Shown in pieces: positions 16,411-25,766 of a stretch of DNA of 64,000 nt. Below the pieces are notes generated by a model. The model was not told the DNA's origin. It searched no databases and saw nothing but the letters and a program-made list of their open reading frames with translations. The translations under genes and the position numbers were made by a program. Position 1 is the first letter of the stretch. Every line of letters starts with the position of its first letter. The stretch is from an uncultured bacterium (GTDB taxonomy: Bacteria; Cyanobacteriota; Vampirovibrionia; Gastranaerophilales; Gastranaerophilaceae): assembly GCA_902779645.1 (NCBI GenBank), contig CACZCH010000002.1, forward strand, positions 114,697 through 178,696. Direction: 5' to 3'.

Positions 16411-19400
16411 CTAATCTACGCTGAAGATATCTTTGATATCTTCCATCGTAAGTGACTTCGTTATATTTCTGTCTATTGAAACTACGCTGTCAACAAGATC
16501 GCGCTTGCGTCCTTTGATTTTTTGTATTTTTTCTTCAACAGTATTTTTAGTAATAAGTCTGTATACAAATACTTTCTTAGTTTGTCCGATACGATATGCA
16601 CGGTCTGTTGCTTGATCTTCAACAGCAGGATTCCACCATGGGTCATAGTGAATTACATAATCAGCACCAGTTAAATTCAAACCTGTACCGCCCGCTTTTA
16701 AGCTGATTAAGAAAATCGGTATATTCGGGTTACTATTAAAGTTTTCAACAGCACCTTGTCTGTCTTTTGTCTTACCTGTAAGATATTCAAACGGTATACC
16801 CTCTCTTTGAAGCCATGCTTTAATAATATCAAGCATATCAACAAATTGGCTGAACAGAAGTATTCTATGATTTTCGTCAATAATTTGCTTAATCATATCT
16901 TTTAAATATTCAAATTTACCTGATTTAATATCACCCTTAATATGTTCTTTATCGTAAAGTCGAGGGTGACAACATATTTGACGCATTCTGAGAAGTGCAG
17001 AGAAAATAGACATTCTGCTCTTTTCAAGACCGTTCTGTTCAATACTCTTAAAGAGTTCTTCTTTGGTTGAATCAAGAACTTCAAGATAGAAGTCACGCTG
17101 CTCATCTGTAAGTTCGCAATAAGCCATGTTTTCAACTTTATCCGGTAAATCTTTTGCAACATCTCGTTTCATACGTCTTAATATGAACGGGAAAATTTGG
17201 AGCTTCAAACGTTTCTCAACTGTCTTATCCTGTCTTTCCATAATCGGAGTGACATACCTGTAATTGAATTCTGCTACATTGAACAGGAATCCCGGCATTA
17301 AGAAGTCAAATACGGACCAAAGTTCTTCTAGTTTGTTTTCTATCGGAGTACCTGATAGAGCAAGCTTGTGGTCAGATTGAAGTTCTTTAACCGATTGAGC
17401 GGTTTGAGATATAGCATTTTTTATATTTTGAGATTCATCTAAAATAACATATCTGAACTTATATTTTTTTAATTTAGCTATATCACGACGCACAAGAGCA
17501 TAACTTGTAATGATAATATCATAATTCGGGATTTCTTTAAATAATCCTTTTCTGTCAGCACCTTGTATTTTTAGGCATGTTAAGTCTGGTGTAAATTTTT
17601 GGATTTCGTTTTCCCAGTTAAATACGACAGTCGTCGGAGCAATAACAAGTGTCGGCATCGGTCCGTCAACTTCTTTTGCTTTTTGAAGAAGAGTAAGCGC
17701 TTGGAGTGTTTTACCTAGCCCCATATCATCAGCAAGAATACCGTTTAAGCCATATTGATATAAGAACCACAGCCAATGAAAACCTTTTGTTTGGTATTCA
17801 CGGAATTTTGCATTAACACTTTTTGGAATATCAACACCTTCGGATGTTGTAGAGAATGTTGAGATTTGTTCCCAGAATTTTTGGAATTTTTCTGACATTA
17901 CCAGTTCAAAACCTTGATTTTGAAGTTCGGTAATCAGACCTACACGGTATGTTTTAACCAAAAATTTGTTTTCATTGTTCCTATATGCGTCAAAAGAGTT
18001 AAATGAACGCATGATTGCGTAAATATTTTGCGCCGGATATTCAACAAATCCCAAACTTCTTACACGTGCATATTTTTCACCGCTTTGAATTGTTTCATAT
18101 ATCTCATCAAAGTCGATAACTTCTTCTCCGACTTGTCCGTATAACTGAATTTCCATACTATCTATGGATTCTTCGGAGAAGTCAATTTTGGCACACATTT
18201 TGAAAGGTTCTTTAAGGAGTTTGAAAAAGTTCATATCGTCTTGTTCTTCAAACTTCCAGCCTTCGCCTGCCTGCTGAATGTAGTAGTTATAAAAATCAAT
18301 AGCATTTTCTTTTTCGAGCGCGAGATTGTTTGTCTGCATTGGCACAAATTTGCAAGCCAGAAGCATATTATATGCTAATTGTTCATGCTCATAATCACGT
18401 TTAATCCAGTAAACCAAATCCTCTTTTTCGCTCTTTACGGAAATATACGGAGATTTGTCCTTGCTCTTTGTATAAGGAACCTTAACTCCTGAATAATCAA
18501 ATTCCAAAGATGCTTTTAGTGACTGGTCATAGTCTATACCTAAAGTAACAATATTCAACGGAGGTTTGTGATCCATTAATAATCCGCTGATATTTTCAGC
18601 AATTGTTACAGGCATAATCTCTTGTAAATGTGGTAATTCTTCATATACAAACTTCCCGCCGTCAGCATCTTTTAAGTCTGTGAAGGTCGATTTAATAATA
18701 CTTTGCGGAAGTTCGTTCATTGCAATATTGATTGGAAATATAATATTTTTGTATCTTCCCCATTTAATTTGTCTTGAAAAATACTTAATCTCTTCAAAGG
18801 GGTAAATATCTTCTTTATCAGGACGGGTCCAGAATAGTTCAAGAACAATATTAGTACCGCCGTTTACATTTGTCGTCGAAACATCAAGATTCAATGTCCA
18901 TACATTATCTGTAAATTGTATTCTCTCTTTTGTTTTTTCATCTAAGACTTCTTCCAAATCTGCCATTAGAGGAAATACCGGAGCAAATTTAGTAATCGGT
19001 ATATCATACCAGCCAGCCTTCTTATCCTGCTTAGCAATTTTTAGCATAACTTGGAACAGAGCAATTTCTTTTTTTTGAGCATCATTTAGTTCAAATTCCG
19101 GTGTTGCTTTTTGGATTTCAATTAATGCCCTTAAAATACCTTCCAAAGAGCGTACTATTTTATTGGTAGCTCTATCCCTTACAAGAATTGAAAAAAAGTT
19201 CTGTCGTCTTTTAGGGTTAAAGTGGAAAATATAGCTTCCCCTTGGCGGGGTCTTAAGCGCCGTATCAATGTCTGACACATCAGGTTCAACCTGAAACTTA
19301 TCATACATGAAGTTTTCAAAAGCACCTTCTTCAATAGCTCTCAGTGCTACTGCAACAGAGTGTTTGCACCATTCTTCTTTCAGCGGACAATTACATCTTG

Positions 19401-19599
19401 CTTCCACTTTATTTTTCTTAAATATTAAATCTGTTAAATAAAAATCTTGATAATTGCCTTTTACTTTACCTTTAAAGAAGTTCTTTTCCGGATAAGCTTC
19501 AAGAATCATATCCTTTTGGTAATATTCATAACCGCGTCTCCAACTGCCGGAAGTCGCATTTTTCTTTAAAAAATCATAATTAAACTTAAATTCGCCCAT
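16411..19599 (-). CDS. SNF2-family DNA-dependent ATPase with SWIM zinc finger
   Basis: 1062 residues. An N-terminal SWIM motif (CNC...WCKH, residues about 70-81) is followed by a long bacterial SNF2-associated region. The SNF2 ATPase core occupies about residues 610-1050: DDMGLGKTLQALTLL (Walker A), DESQNIKN (DExH-type motif II), ALSGTPIENKLEELWS, and the C-terminal lobe with LLFSQFVDML, SLKAGGTGLNL and ATDRAYRIGQ. Such proteins move along duplex DNA and remodel protein-DNA or polymerase complexes; the exact bacterial role is not known. No clear Shine-Dalgarno precedes the ATG. Confidence 0.93.
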   Translation of the reverse strand: MGEFKFNYDFLKKNATSGSWRRGYEYYQKDMILEAYPEKNFFKGKVKGNYQDFYLTDLIFKKNKVEARCNCPLKEEWCKHSVAVALRAIEEGAFENFMYDKFQVEPDVSDIDTALKTPPRGSYIFHFNPKRRQNFFSILVRDRATNKIVRSLEGILRALIEIQKATPEFELNDAQKKEIALFQVMLKIAKQDKKAGWYDIPITKFAPVFPLMADLEEVLDEKTKERIQFTDNVWTLNLDVSTTNVNGGTNIVLELFWTRPDKEDIYPFEEIKYFSRQIKWGRYKNIIFPINIAMNELPQSIIKSTFTDLKDADGGKFVYEELPHLQEIMPVTIAENISGLLMDHKPPLNIVTLGIDYDQSLKASLEFDYSGVKVPYTKSKDKSPYISVKSEKEDLVYWIKRDYEHEQLAYNMLLACKFVPMQTNNLALEKENAIDFYNYYIQQAGEGWKFEEQDDMNFFKLLKEPFKMCAKIDFSEESIDSMEIQLYGQVGEEVIDFDEIYETIQSGEKYARVRSLGFVEYPAQNIYAIMRSFNSFDAYRNNENKFLVKTYRVGLITELQNQGFELVMSEKFQKFWEQISTFSTTSEGVDIPKSVNAKFREYQTKGFHWLWFLYQYGLNGILADDMGLGKTLQALTLLQKAKEVDGPMPTLVIAPTTVVFNWENEIQKFTPDLTCLKIQGADRKGLFKEIPNYDIIITSYALVRRDIAKLKKYKFRYVILDESQNIKNAISQTAQSVKELQSDHKLALSGTPIENKLEELWSVFDFLMPGFLFNVAEFNYRYVTPIMERQDKTVEKRLKLQIFPFILRRMKRDVAKDLPDKVENMAYCELTDEQRDFYLEVLDSTKEELFKSIEQNGLEKSRMSIFSALLRMRQICCHPRLYDKEHIKGDIKSGKFEYLKDMIKQIIDENHRILLFSQFVDMLDIIKAWLQREGIPFEYLTGKTKDRQGAVENFNSNPNIPIFLISLKAGGTGLNLTGADYVIHYDPWWNPAVEDQATDRAYRIGQTKKVFVYRLITKNTVEEKIQKIKGRKRDLVDSVVSIDRNITKSLTMEDIKDIFSVD

Positions 19600-19870
19600 A
19601 TCTTTTTGAGGTACTCATATTTTAAAAGTATAAATCCGAAAAAATAGCAAAATCCTTTGCCAAAAGAGGTTTTTTGTTACAAAACTGTTCTTAAAATTAA
19701 AGAGACATAATATAACAAAACTCCCAACCTTATACTTATTATCACATATTATTATTATTTATGCAAGAGGGGTATTTTTCTCAACATATATATAATATTA
19801 TCTGTTTTTATATTCTTGCTCCACTGTTATTATCGTGATATGATTGTCATACTTAGTGAGGGACGAGACT

Positions 19871-20686
19871 TTGCAAGAAGATAATAAAAAAGAACAGCAA
19901 ATGTACGAACTAATCTCTAATTGGCTAAACGAATACAAAAGAGCTAAAAGTTCTGTCGAAAAAGCTAAACCTAAGGCTCTGATTGTTTCGCGCATGCTGC
20001 CAATAGTAAAGAGAATTGCAAGAACAATTGCAAGACGTGCTTATGACCCTATTGAAGATTTGGTTCAAGCAGGTTCTATCGGGCTTCTCAAAGCGATTGA
20101 CAGTTTCAGACCTGAAATTAATGATAATTTTAAATACTATGCAGGTAGTCTTATAATCGGAGAAATGAAACATTATATCAGAGATAAAATGAACACAATA
20201 AAAGTTCCTCGACATATTCAAGAACTTTCTTTTCGTATTAACTCATTTATCTCAACTCTTACTGCTGACGAATTAAACAACTTAACTAATGAATATGTAG
20301 CAGATGCTTTGAATGTTTCAACAAAAGATGTTGATTTTGTATTACAGACAGACAGAAGAAAAAATACGGTTTCTCTTGACGATGTTTACAGAGCTGACTC
20401 CAATAATTTAGGATATGAAGAAGTTCTCGCTCATGAAAATTATAAAGAAAAATCAAATCTTGAAGATGCAAAGCTCATTATAGAACTTGTAATTGTAAGA
20501 CTGCCAAAGGAATACAGAAAGCTGGTTGAACTGTATTATTATAATGATTTAAGCCAAAAAGAAATCGCAGACAGAATGAATATGTCACAAATGCAGGTTT
20601 CAAGAAAACTCAAAAAAGCTTTTGAGCTTCTCCATGATATGATTGCAGATTCTCAGCTTGGAGACTCATTAATGGAGATTTTATAA
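19871..20686 (+). CDS. Alternative sigma factor, group 3 (SigB/SigF-like)
   Basis: About 271 residues from a TTG at 19871 that is preceded by GAGGGA seven bases upstream; an upstream in-frame TTG at 19844 is less well placed. Region 2 is clear (YDPIEDLVQAGSIGLLKAIDSF, YAGSLIIGEMKHYIRDK), then region 3 (VPRHIQELSFRINSF) and region 4 (RLPKEYRKLVELYYYNDLSQKEIADRMNMSQMQVSRKLKKAF). The region 3 and region 4 wording is nearer to SigB/SigF sporulation and stress sigmas than to FliA. It is the only sigma factor in the window and may read one of the non-standard promoter motifs described here. No anti-sigma gene is adjacent. It is 3 bases from pilD. Confidence 0.88.
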   Translation: MQEDNKKEQQMYELISNWLNEYKRAKSSVEKAKPKALIVSRMLPIVKRIARTIARRAYDPIEDLVQAGSIGLLKAIDSFRPEINDNFKYYAGSLIIGEMKHYIRDKMNTIKVPRHIQELSFRINSFISTLTADELNNLTNEYVADALNVSTKDVDFVLQTDRRKNTVSLDDVYRADSNNLGYEEVLAHENYKEKSNLEDAKLIIELVIVRLPKEYRKLVELYYYNDLSQKEIADRMNMSQMQVSRKLKKAFELLHDMIADSQLGDSLMEIL

Positions 20687-20689
20687 TAA

Positions 20690-21592
20690 ATGGATTTTAA
20701 TACTTATTTACTGATTTGGATTTGTGTATTCGGTCTATGCATGGGAAGTTTTTATAATGTTGTAATACTGCGCTCACTATCCGGTGAAAGCATTGTTTTC
20801 CCGCCGTCAAAATGTCCTAAATGCAATAATAAACTGTTTTGGTGGCATAATATTCCTGTCCTTTCGTATATTCTTTTAAGAGGGAAATGCTATTTCTGTA
20901 AAGAAAAAATCAGCATACAATATCCTATTATAGAGCTTCTGACAATGGTTCTATTCGGTATTTCATTTTTGAAATTCGGGATTAGTTATACTACTTTGTT
21001 TGTAATCTTTTGGTTATCCTGCCTGCTTATTATGACAATGACAGACATAAAAGAAAAGCTCGTTGACTGTAATATTGCAATCGCTATGACAATCGGGGGA
21101 GTTCTATACGCATGGCTGAACGGCGGAATTCACGGAATTTTTCATTCTTTTTTAGGACTAATTGCCGGTGTTTTAATTATGGAGCTAATCTCAAGAGCAG
21201 GATTCATATTTGCAAAAACGAGAGCAATGGGAGAAGCTGATACTTATGTAGCAGGTGCACTTGGTGCAATTTTTGGAATATTCAGTACAGTAAAGGTTCT
21301 TCTTTTAAGCCTTTTTGCATCTATGATTTTTATAATTCCGGTATTTTTGTACAACAAGTATAAATCCGGAGATAAAGCTACACTAATTGCTTTTATTTTC
21401 TTTATTTTGAGTATAGTTACATTTTATACAAAATATCAAAACTATTGGACGCTCAGTTTAGTTATGATTAGCGGTTTTGCTTTAGCATATTTTGTGATGA
21501 AGGGGATTAAACAAGCAGAAAACAGAAATTATCTTCCTTACGTACCTGCTCTTGCAATAGCAGGAGCATATTATATATTCTTTTTATTGTAG
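20690..21592 (+). CDS. pilD: Prepilin peptidase/N-methyltransferase
   Basis: 300-residue polytopic membrane enzyme that cleaves class III (type IV pilin-like) leader peptides and methylates the new N-terminus. The N-terminal GSFYNVVILRSL and two cysteine pairs (CPKC at 42-45, CYFC at 67-70) mark the methylase loop. The aspartyl protease residues lie in MTDIKEK and in GEADTYVAGALGA, the latter a variant of the usual GxGD with the Asp kept. About eight hydrophobic segments are visible. It follows the sigma factor by 3 bases, suggesting co-transcription and a surface-appendage link. Confidence 0.93.
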   Translation: MDFNTYLLIWICVFGLCMGSFYNVVILRSLSGESIVFPPSKCPKCNNKLFWWHNIPVLSYILLRGKCYFCKEKISIQYPIIELLTMVLFGISFLKFGISYTTLFVIFWLSCLLIMTMTDIKEKLVDCNIAIAMTIGGVLYAWLNGGIHGIFHSFLGLIAGVLIMELISRAGFIFAKTRAMGEADTYVAGALGAIFGIFSTVKVLLLSLFASMIFIIPVFLYNKYKSGDKATLIAFIFFILSIVTFYTKYQNYWTLSLVMISGFALAYFVMKGIKQAENRNYLPYVPALAIAGAYYIFFLL

Positions 21593-21595
21593 AAT
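21590..21595 (+). promoter_or_regulatory. -10 box giving a leaderless start at 21602
   Basis: TAGAAT ends six bases before the ATG at 21602, overlapping the pilD stop codon. Transcription would begin at or within a base or two of the start codon; no Shine-Dalgarno is present. Confidence 0.4.
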
Positions 21596-21601
21596 TAAAC
21601 T

Positions 21602-22012
21602 ATGACAGTATCATTTCCAAATCAATCTCAAAACTATTGTAATTTTTCTGATAAAGTTTATAAACGAGCAGCTGAAGGAGAAAAACAGCTTTCGCGAATT
21701 CAAGCTGAGCTTAGAAAACCTAAAAATGAAGAACAAGTAATTGAAGATTTATTTATACTTAACCTAATGCTGGATAACGGAGTAGAAAAGGAAAAAATTG
21801 CGAATATTTACCCTGAACTTTCGAAATACAATGACACAAAATCACCTAATATTCAGACATTTTTAGCCGGGATTTACAGAAAAATAAAAATTCCTGACGG
21901 ATTTGGCCCTTTGATAAAAATGCTCATACAGGATTCAATAAACCCTCCAAAAGATGCTTACTTTGACCCGACGGAAGAAATAGGCGGAGCTATATTGGAT
22001 TATTTGGCATAA
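21602..22012 (+). CDS. Hypothetical protein
   Basis: 136 residues, acidic and mostly helical, not recognised. MTVSFPNQSQNYCNFSDKV opens it; an aspect of the F-box tag may be present but the match is weak. The middle (IEDLFILNLMLDNGVEKEKI) looks like a helical pair and the end has SINPPKDAYFDPTEEIGG. No signal peptide or membrane span. It lies between pilD and miaB, and appears to be read from a -10 box abutting its ATG. Confidence 0.6.
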   Translation: MTVSFPNQSQNYCNFSDKVYKRAAEGEKQLSRIQAELRKPKNEEQVIEDLFILNLMLDNGVEKEKIANIYPELSKYNDTKSPNIQTFLAGIYRKIKIPDGFGPLIKMLIQDSINPPKDAYFDPTEEIGGAILDYLA

Positions 22013-22050
22013 CTTCTTTTTGTACTAAAATATAAAAAGGGAGTACAAAA

Positions 22051-23370
22051 ATGGAAAATAAAAAGGTTTATATAGAAACACTAGGGTGTCAGATGAATAA
22101 ATCTGATGCAGAGCGAATGTACGGAATGCTTGAACATATCGGATACACTCAGACAGAGAACCCTAAAGAAGCCGATATGCTTATTATTAATACTTGTTCT
22201 ATTCGTCAATTATCTGAAGATAAAGCATATAGCCAAATTGGCGTATGGGGCAAAATGAAGAAATCAAAACCAAATTTAAAAATTGTTTTTGCGGGCTGTG
22301 TCGCACAACAAGGGGGTAAATCAATCTTAAAAAGAGCACCGTATGTTGATTTGGTTCTGGGAACTCAAAGGTTATATGAACTTCCAAATCTTGTAAAACG
22401 TATTGAAAACGGTGAAAGAGTTGTTTCTGTTGAAGAAAAACCTTTTGAAGAATCCGATATTCAAATTAACCGTGTAAAAGGAATTAACGCTTGGGTTCCT
22501 ATTATGGAAGGCTGCAATAACTTTTGCACTTATTGTATAGTCCCTTATACAAGAGGACGTGAGCGTTCAAGAAAACCTGAACTTATTTTGGCTGAAATAA
22601 AAAAGGCTCTCGCTGAAGGTTATAAAGAGATTACACTATTAGGTCAAAACGTAGACTCTTATGGCAAAGACTTAGAAGAAGGGCAGAATTTATCTTGGCT
22701 TTTAAGACAAATAAATGCGTTGGAAGGTAAATTCAGAATCCGTTTTGTTACTAATTATCCGACGGATATTACAGATGAAGTTATTGATACGGTTATTGAA
22801 CTTGATAAAGTTTGCGAATATTTCCATATCCCGATGCAATCGGGCGATGATTATGTCTTAAAGAAAATGAACAGAAGATATGATTATGCAACTTATAAAA
22901 AGATTTGCGACCATATCCGCTCTCGTGTAAAAGACGTTACGATTACAAGCGACTTTATTGCCGGTTTTCCAGGAGAAACGGAAGAACAGTTCGAAAACAC
23001 TCTAAAAGCTATGACAGAATTAGAACTCGATTATTCAAACACAGCCTCATATTCTCCCCGAGAAAAAACTGTTGCCGCAAAATGGGTCGATAAATATATT
23101 CCTGAAGATGTTAAAACCGAAAGACTTGCAAGGCTTAACGAACATAACCGAGCTTGCTGCTTAAAATCAAATAAAAAATATCTCGGACGAGAAATGGAAG
23201 TTTTGGTTGAAAATTTCGAGGTTCGCAAGAATGGCGACAAGGTAATTACAGGAAGAACAAGAAATAACAAAATTGTTCATATCCCTTGTGACAGAGATTT
23301 AACAGGTGAATTTGTAAATGTAAAAATAACAAATGCAAGAACTTGGTATCTGAATGGAGAGTTGATATAG
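22051..23370 (+). CDS. miaB: tRNA (2-methylthio-N6-isopentenyladenosine-37) methylthiotransferase MiaB
   Basis: 439 residues, normal length. The N-terminal domain has three conserved cysteines (ETLGCQMNKSDAERM, NTCSIRQ, AGCVAQQ) that hold the auxiliary 4Fe-4S cluster, the radical SAM motif is EGCNNFCTYCIVPYTRGRE, and a C-terminal TRAM domain spans about 375-439. It adds the methylthio group to i6A37 in tRNAs reading UNN codons. GGGAG lies upstream. The stop codon is one base from the alr ATG, so the two are translationally close. Confidence 0.96.
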   Translation: MENKKVYIETLGCQMNKSDAERMYGMLEHIGYTQTENPKEADMLIINTCSIRQLSEDKAYSQIGVWGKMKKSKPNLKIVFAGCVAQQGGKSILKRAPYVDLVLGTQRLYELPNLVKRIENGERVVSVEEKPFEESDIQINRVKGINAWVPIMEGCNNFCTYCIVPYTRGRERSRKPELILAEIKKALAEGYKEITLLGQNVDSYGKDLEEGQNLSWLLRQINALEGKFRIRFVTNYPTDITDEVIDTVIELDKVCEYFHIPMQSGDDYVLKKMNRRYDYATYKKICDHIRSRVKDVTITSDFIAGFPGETEEQFENTLKAMTELELDYSNTASYSPREKTVAAKWVDKYIPEDVKTERLARLNEHNRACCLKSNKKYLGREMEVLVENFEVRKNGDKVITGRTRNNKIVHIPCDRDLTGEFVNVKITNARTWYLNGELI

Positions 23371-23371
23371 T

Positions 23372-24493
23372 ATGAAAAACATCAGACAATCAAATGTAAA
23401 TACACATAAAGATGCTTGGGTTGAGATTAATCTTGAATCTCTTGCGGAAAATATTATAGAAATCAAAAAAGGAATTCCGTCTGGGAAAAAAATGCTTGGA
23501 ATAGTTAAAGCTGATGCTTACGGTCATGGTTCACAAATGATTGCTCAAACTATGCTAGCATCAGGCGTGGATATGTTTGGTGTTTCATCGGTTGACGAGG
23601 GTTTAGACCTCCGTAATGTTAAAATAAAAGCGCCAATACTTGTTGTCGGCGCAATTCCGGTTTGGGCGGTTGAAACGGCTGCAACAAACGACATAGCTTT
23701 TTCAGTATTTAATGAAGAACATCTGACTGCCTGCAAAGACGTATATGAAAGAACCGGTATAAAACCAAAGGTTCACGTAAAACTTGATACCGGAATGAAC
23801 AGAATCGGCGTTCGCGCGGAAGAAGGTGTAAATTATATAGAAAAAGTGAGAAAAGCGGATTATTTGAGATTTGAAGGTGTATTCACCCACCTCGCAGCAG
23901 CAGAAGAACCTGATGAAGCTCAAAAACAAATTGATAAATGGAATAGCGTTATTGAAAACATTGATACAAATGGACTTTTAATACATATTCAAAATACAGC
24001 TGCGACATTCGCTTATGATATAAAATCAAATATGGTTAGGGTTGGTATTTCGATTTACGGTTTGTACCCTGATTTACCTCCCAAATACAACTATAAACCA
24101 AAACTTAAACAGGTCATGGGTTTAAAGGGACGAATAACTAATATCCATAATATCTACCCCGGAGAGGGTGTCAGCTACGCTCATACGTTTATCGCTGATA
24201 AACCGACAAGAGTGGCAACTATACCGATTGGATACGCTGACGGAGTTTCAAGAGGTCTTTCAAATAAAATATACGGTATGATAAACGGTAAAAAAATCAA
24301 ACAAATCGGCAATATAACAATGGATCAGATGATGTTTGATTTAGGTGATATAAAAGCTAACGTAGGCGATGTAATCACTTTGCTTGATGAGAGAAACTTA
24401 ACCCTTGATTCTTGGGCAGAAATATTACATACTATTAATTATGAACTCACTTGCAGACTCAAAGTAAGACTGCCGAGAGTTTACGTCAGATAG
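23372..24493 (+). CDS. alr: Alanine racemase
   Basis: 373 residues. The PLP lysine is in GIVKADAYGHGS, the basic substrate loop is PGEGVSYAHTF with the catalytic tyrosine, and NITMDQMMFDLGD is the conserved C-terminal block. It supplies D-alanine for peptidoglycan. The start is one base past the miaB stop; the Shine-Dalgarno would lie inside miaB. The TonB-C-like protein gene follows after 10 bases, so this is a three-gene unit. Confidence 0.96.
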   Translation: MKNIRQSNVNTHKDAWVEINLESLAENIIEIKKGIPSGKKMLGIVKADAYGHGSQMIAQTMLASGVDMFGVSSVDEGLDLRNVKIKAPILVVGAIPVWAVETAATNDIAFSVFNEEHLTACKDVYERTGIKPKVHVKLDTGMNRIGVRAEEGVNYIEKVRKADYLRFEGVFTHLAAAEEPDEAQKQIDKWNSVIENIDTNGLLIHIQNTAATFAYDIKSNMVRVGISIYGLYPDLPPKYNYKPKLKQVMGLKGRITNIHNIYPGEGVSYAHTFIADKPTRVATIPIGYADGVSRGLSNKIYGMINGKKIKQIGNITMDQMMFDLGDIKANVGDVITLLDERNLTLDSWAEILHTINYELTCRLKVRLPRVYVR

Positions 24494-24503
24494 AGGTAAG
24501 ATT

Positions 24504-24941
24504 ATGAAAAAGAGTTTGATATTACTGGCTGTTTTTTGTTTAACACTTAGCGTTTTTGCGTTTGATTATGTTCCTAAAAATACGGATACAAATCCGTTTG
24601 GAGATAAAGTAAAAACTGAGAAAAAAACTATAAAAACAGCTCAACCTGAAATGAGAGAAATAAAAACTCTGGCAGAATATTTTCGTTATCTTCCGAGAGA
24701 AGTTCAAAGACACTGGACTCCATACAAAGCAAATGCGGATTATGAAGTAACCGTTCAATTTACTGTTCACAGAAACGGTTCAATCTCAGATGTTCATATT
24801 GTCGGCACAAATTGCCCTAATGCAAACCGTGCCGTAATTAATGCCGTAAAATCAGGAGAACCGTATCAACCGCTTCCGCTATCATTTAAAAAAGACCGGA
24901 TAAAAGCACAAGTCATTTTGGAATATCACACACAAAAATAA
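24504..24941 (+). CDS. Secreted TonB C-terminal-domain-like protein
   Basis: 145 residues with a clear signal peptide (residues 1-20, MKKSLILLAVFCLTLSVFAF). The C-terminal 80 residues have the TonB C-domain pattern: VQRHWTPYK, VTVQFTVHRNGSISDVHIVG, NANRAVINAVKSGEPYQPLP, KAQVILEY. Unlike true TonB there is no N-terminal anchor followed by a proline-rich spacer, so it is probably a periplasmic protein. A second protein of this type is encoded at 37386-38195. Confidence 0.8.
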   Translation: MKKSLILLAVFCLTLSVFAFDYVPKNTDTNPFGDKVKTEKKTIKTAQPEMREIKTLAEYFRYLPREVQRHWTPYKANADYEVTVQFTVHRNGSISDVHIVGTNCPNANRAVINAVKSGEPYQPLPLSFKKDRIKAQVILEYHTQK

Positions 24942-24992
24942 GCGAATATTCGCAAAATTCTATTAATATTTATCCATAAATATATTTACCGC

Positions 24993-25018
24993 AAAAAAAA
25001 GCCTCTTTGGGGAGAGGC
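24993..25018 (-). terminator. Terminator of the 25099-25617 gene
   Basis: On the minus strand GCCTCT-CCCCAA-AGAGGC is followed by eight T (complement of 24993-25000). It lies about 80 bases past the stop codon. Confidence 0.85.
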
Positions 25019-25098
25019 GGAGGGGAAATTTTAAGTTAATAGGTATACACTTCACATTTTCTACACACTAATAGTTTTTAGAGTATTTTATTTTTCTT

Positions 25099-25617
25099 CT
25101 AGCCTAGTCCGAATTTGGGTACAAATTTTTCAACCTGACTACTCATAAGCTGTTGACATGATTCAAGCATTGCACGCTTTGTTTTCAATTGTCCTTCTAT
25201 TGTATTAAGTTCTTGCTGGATTTCTGCTTCTATCTCATTCATAGCATCAATTTCCTGCTGTTTAAGTGCTTTCTCTGATTGTTGTTTAAATTGATAAAAT
25301 GCACTCATTTCGTATTGCTGCTGCATTATTGGGTTATTTAAGATAGGAATCATACCGGAAGCTTTCATCATTTGAAGCTGCTGACCTGCATTTGCAGAAC
25401 TTGCCATATCTGAGAATTGAGCAAACATTGATGCTCTTGGGATGAGTTCAGCTGAAAGACCTGATATATCGTGAGCCCTTGTATAATAATTTGAACCACC
25501 AAGTCTGCCCGCATATTTCTGGTAATGATTCAATCTTGTACGAATGACCATTTCCTGTCTTTCTAATGCATTTATTTCACGTGTTAATTTCTGGACCTGC
25601 CAGAACGCCATAAACAT
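25099..25617 (-). CDS. Lineage-specific coiled-coil protein
   Basis: 172 residues, rich in Gln, Glu, Met and Ala. Residues 7-35 and 110-160 have strong coiled-coil character (KALKQQEIDAMNEIEAEI, ELNTIEGQLKTKRAM); the middle has several Met/Ala/Gln-rich turns. No signal peptide, membrane span or catalytic motif. The ATG at 25617 follows GGTAGGTTCACT. It is driven by a copy of the bipartite motif 43 bases upstream. Architecture is similar to the 43994-45253 protein start. Possibly a secreted or structural appendage-associated protein; not recognised. Confidence 0.7.
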   Translation of the reverse strand: MFMAFWQVQKLTREINALERQEMVIRTRLNHYQKYAGRLGGSNYYTRAHDISGLSAELIPRASMFAQFSDMASSANAGQQLQMMKASGMIPILNNPIMQQQYEMSAFYQFKQQSEKALKQQEIDAMNEIEAEIQQELNTIEGQLKTKRAMLESCQQLMSSQVEKFVPKFGLG

Positions 25618-25660
25618 AGTGAACCTACCTAACTGTTAACTAACCTTTTTTAACCTTACA

Positions 25661-25694
25661 TATATATAAAGTATTTTTCTTTGCAGAAATTGCC
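25661..25694 (-). promoter_or_regulatory. Bipartite motif promoter (copy A)
   Basis: On the minus strand GGCAATTTCT, 11 bases, TACTTTATATATA. It is 43 bases upstream of the 25099-25617 start codon. Its downstream leader TGTAAGGTTAAAAAAGGTTA resembles that of copy D at 45473-45506. Confidence 0.65.
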
Positions 25695-25766
25695 TTTTTT
25701 TCTTCAAATTGTTAAGTTTTGTAAAGATAAATTTTGGAGTATAATATTTATATGGAGGTAAAATGT

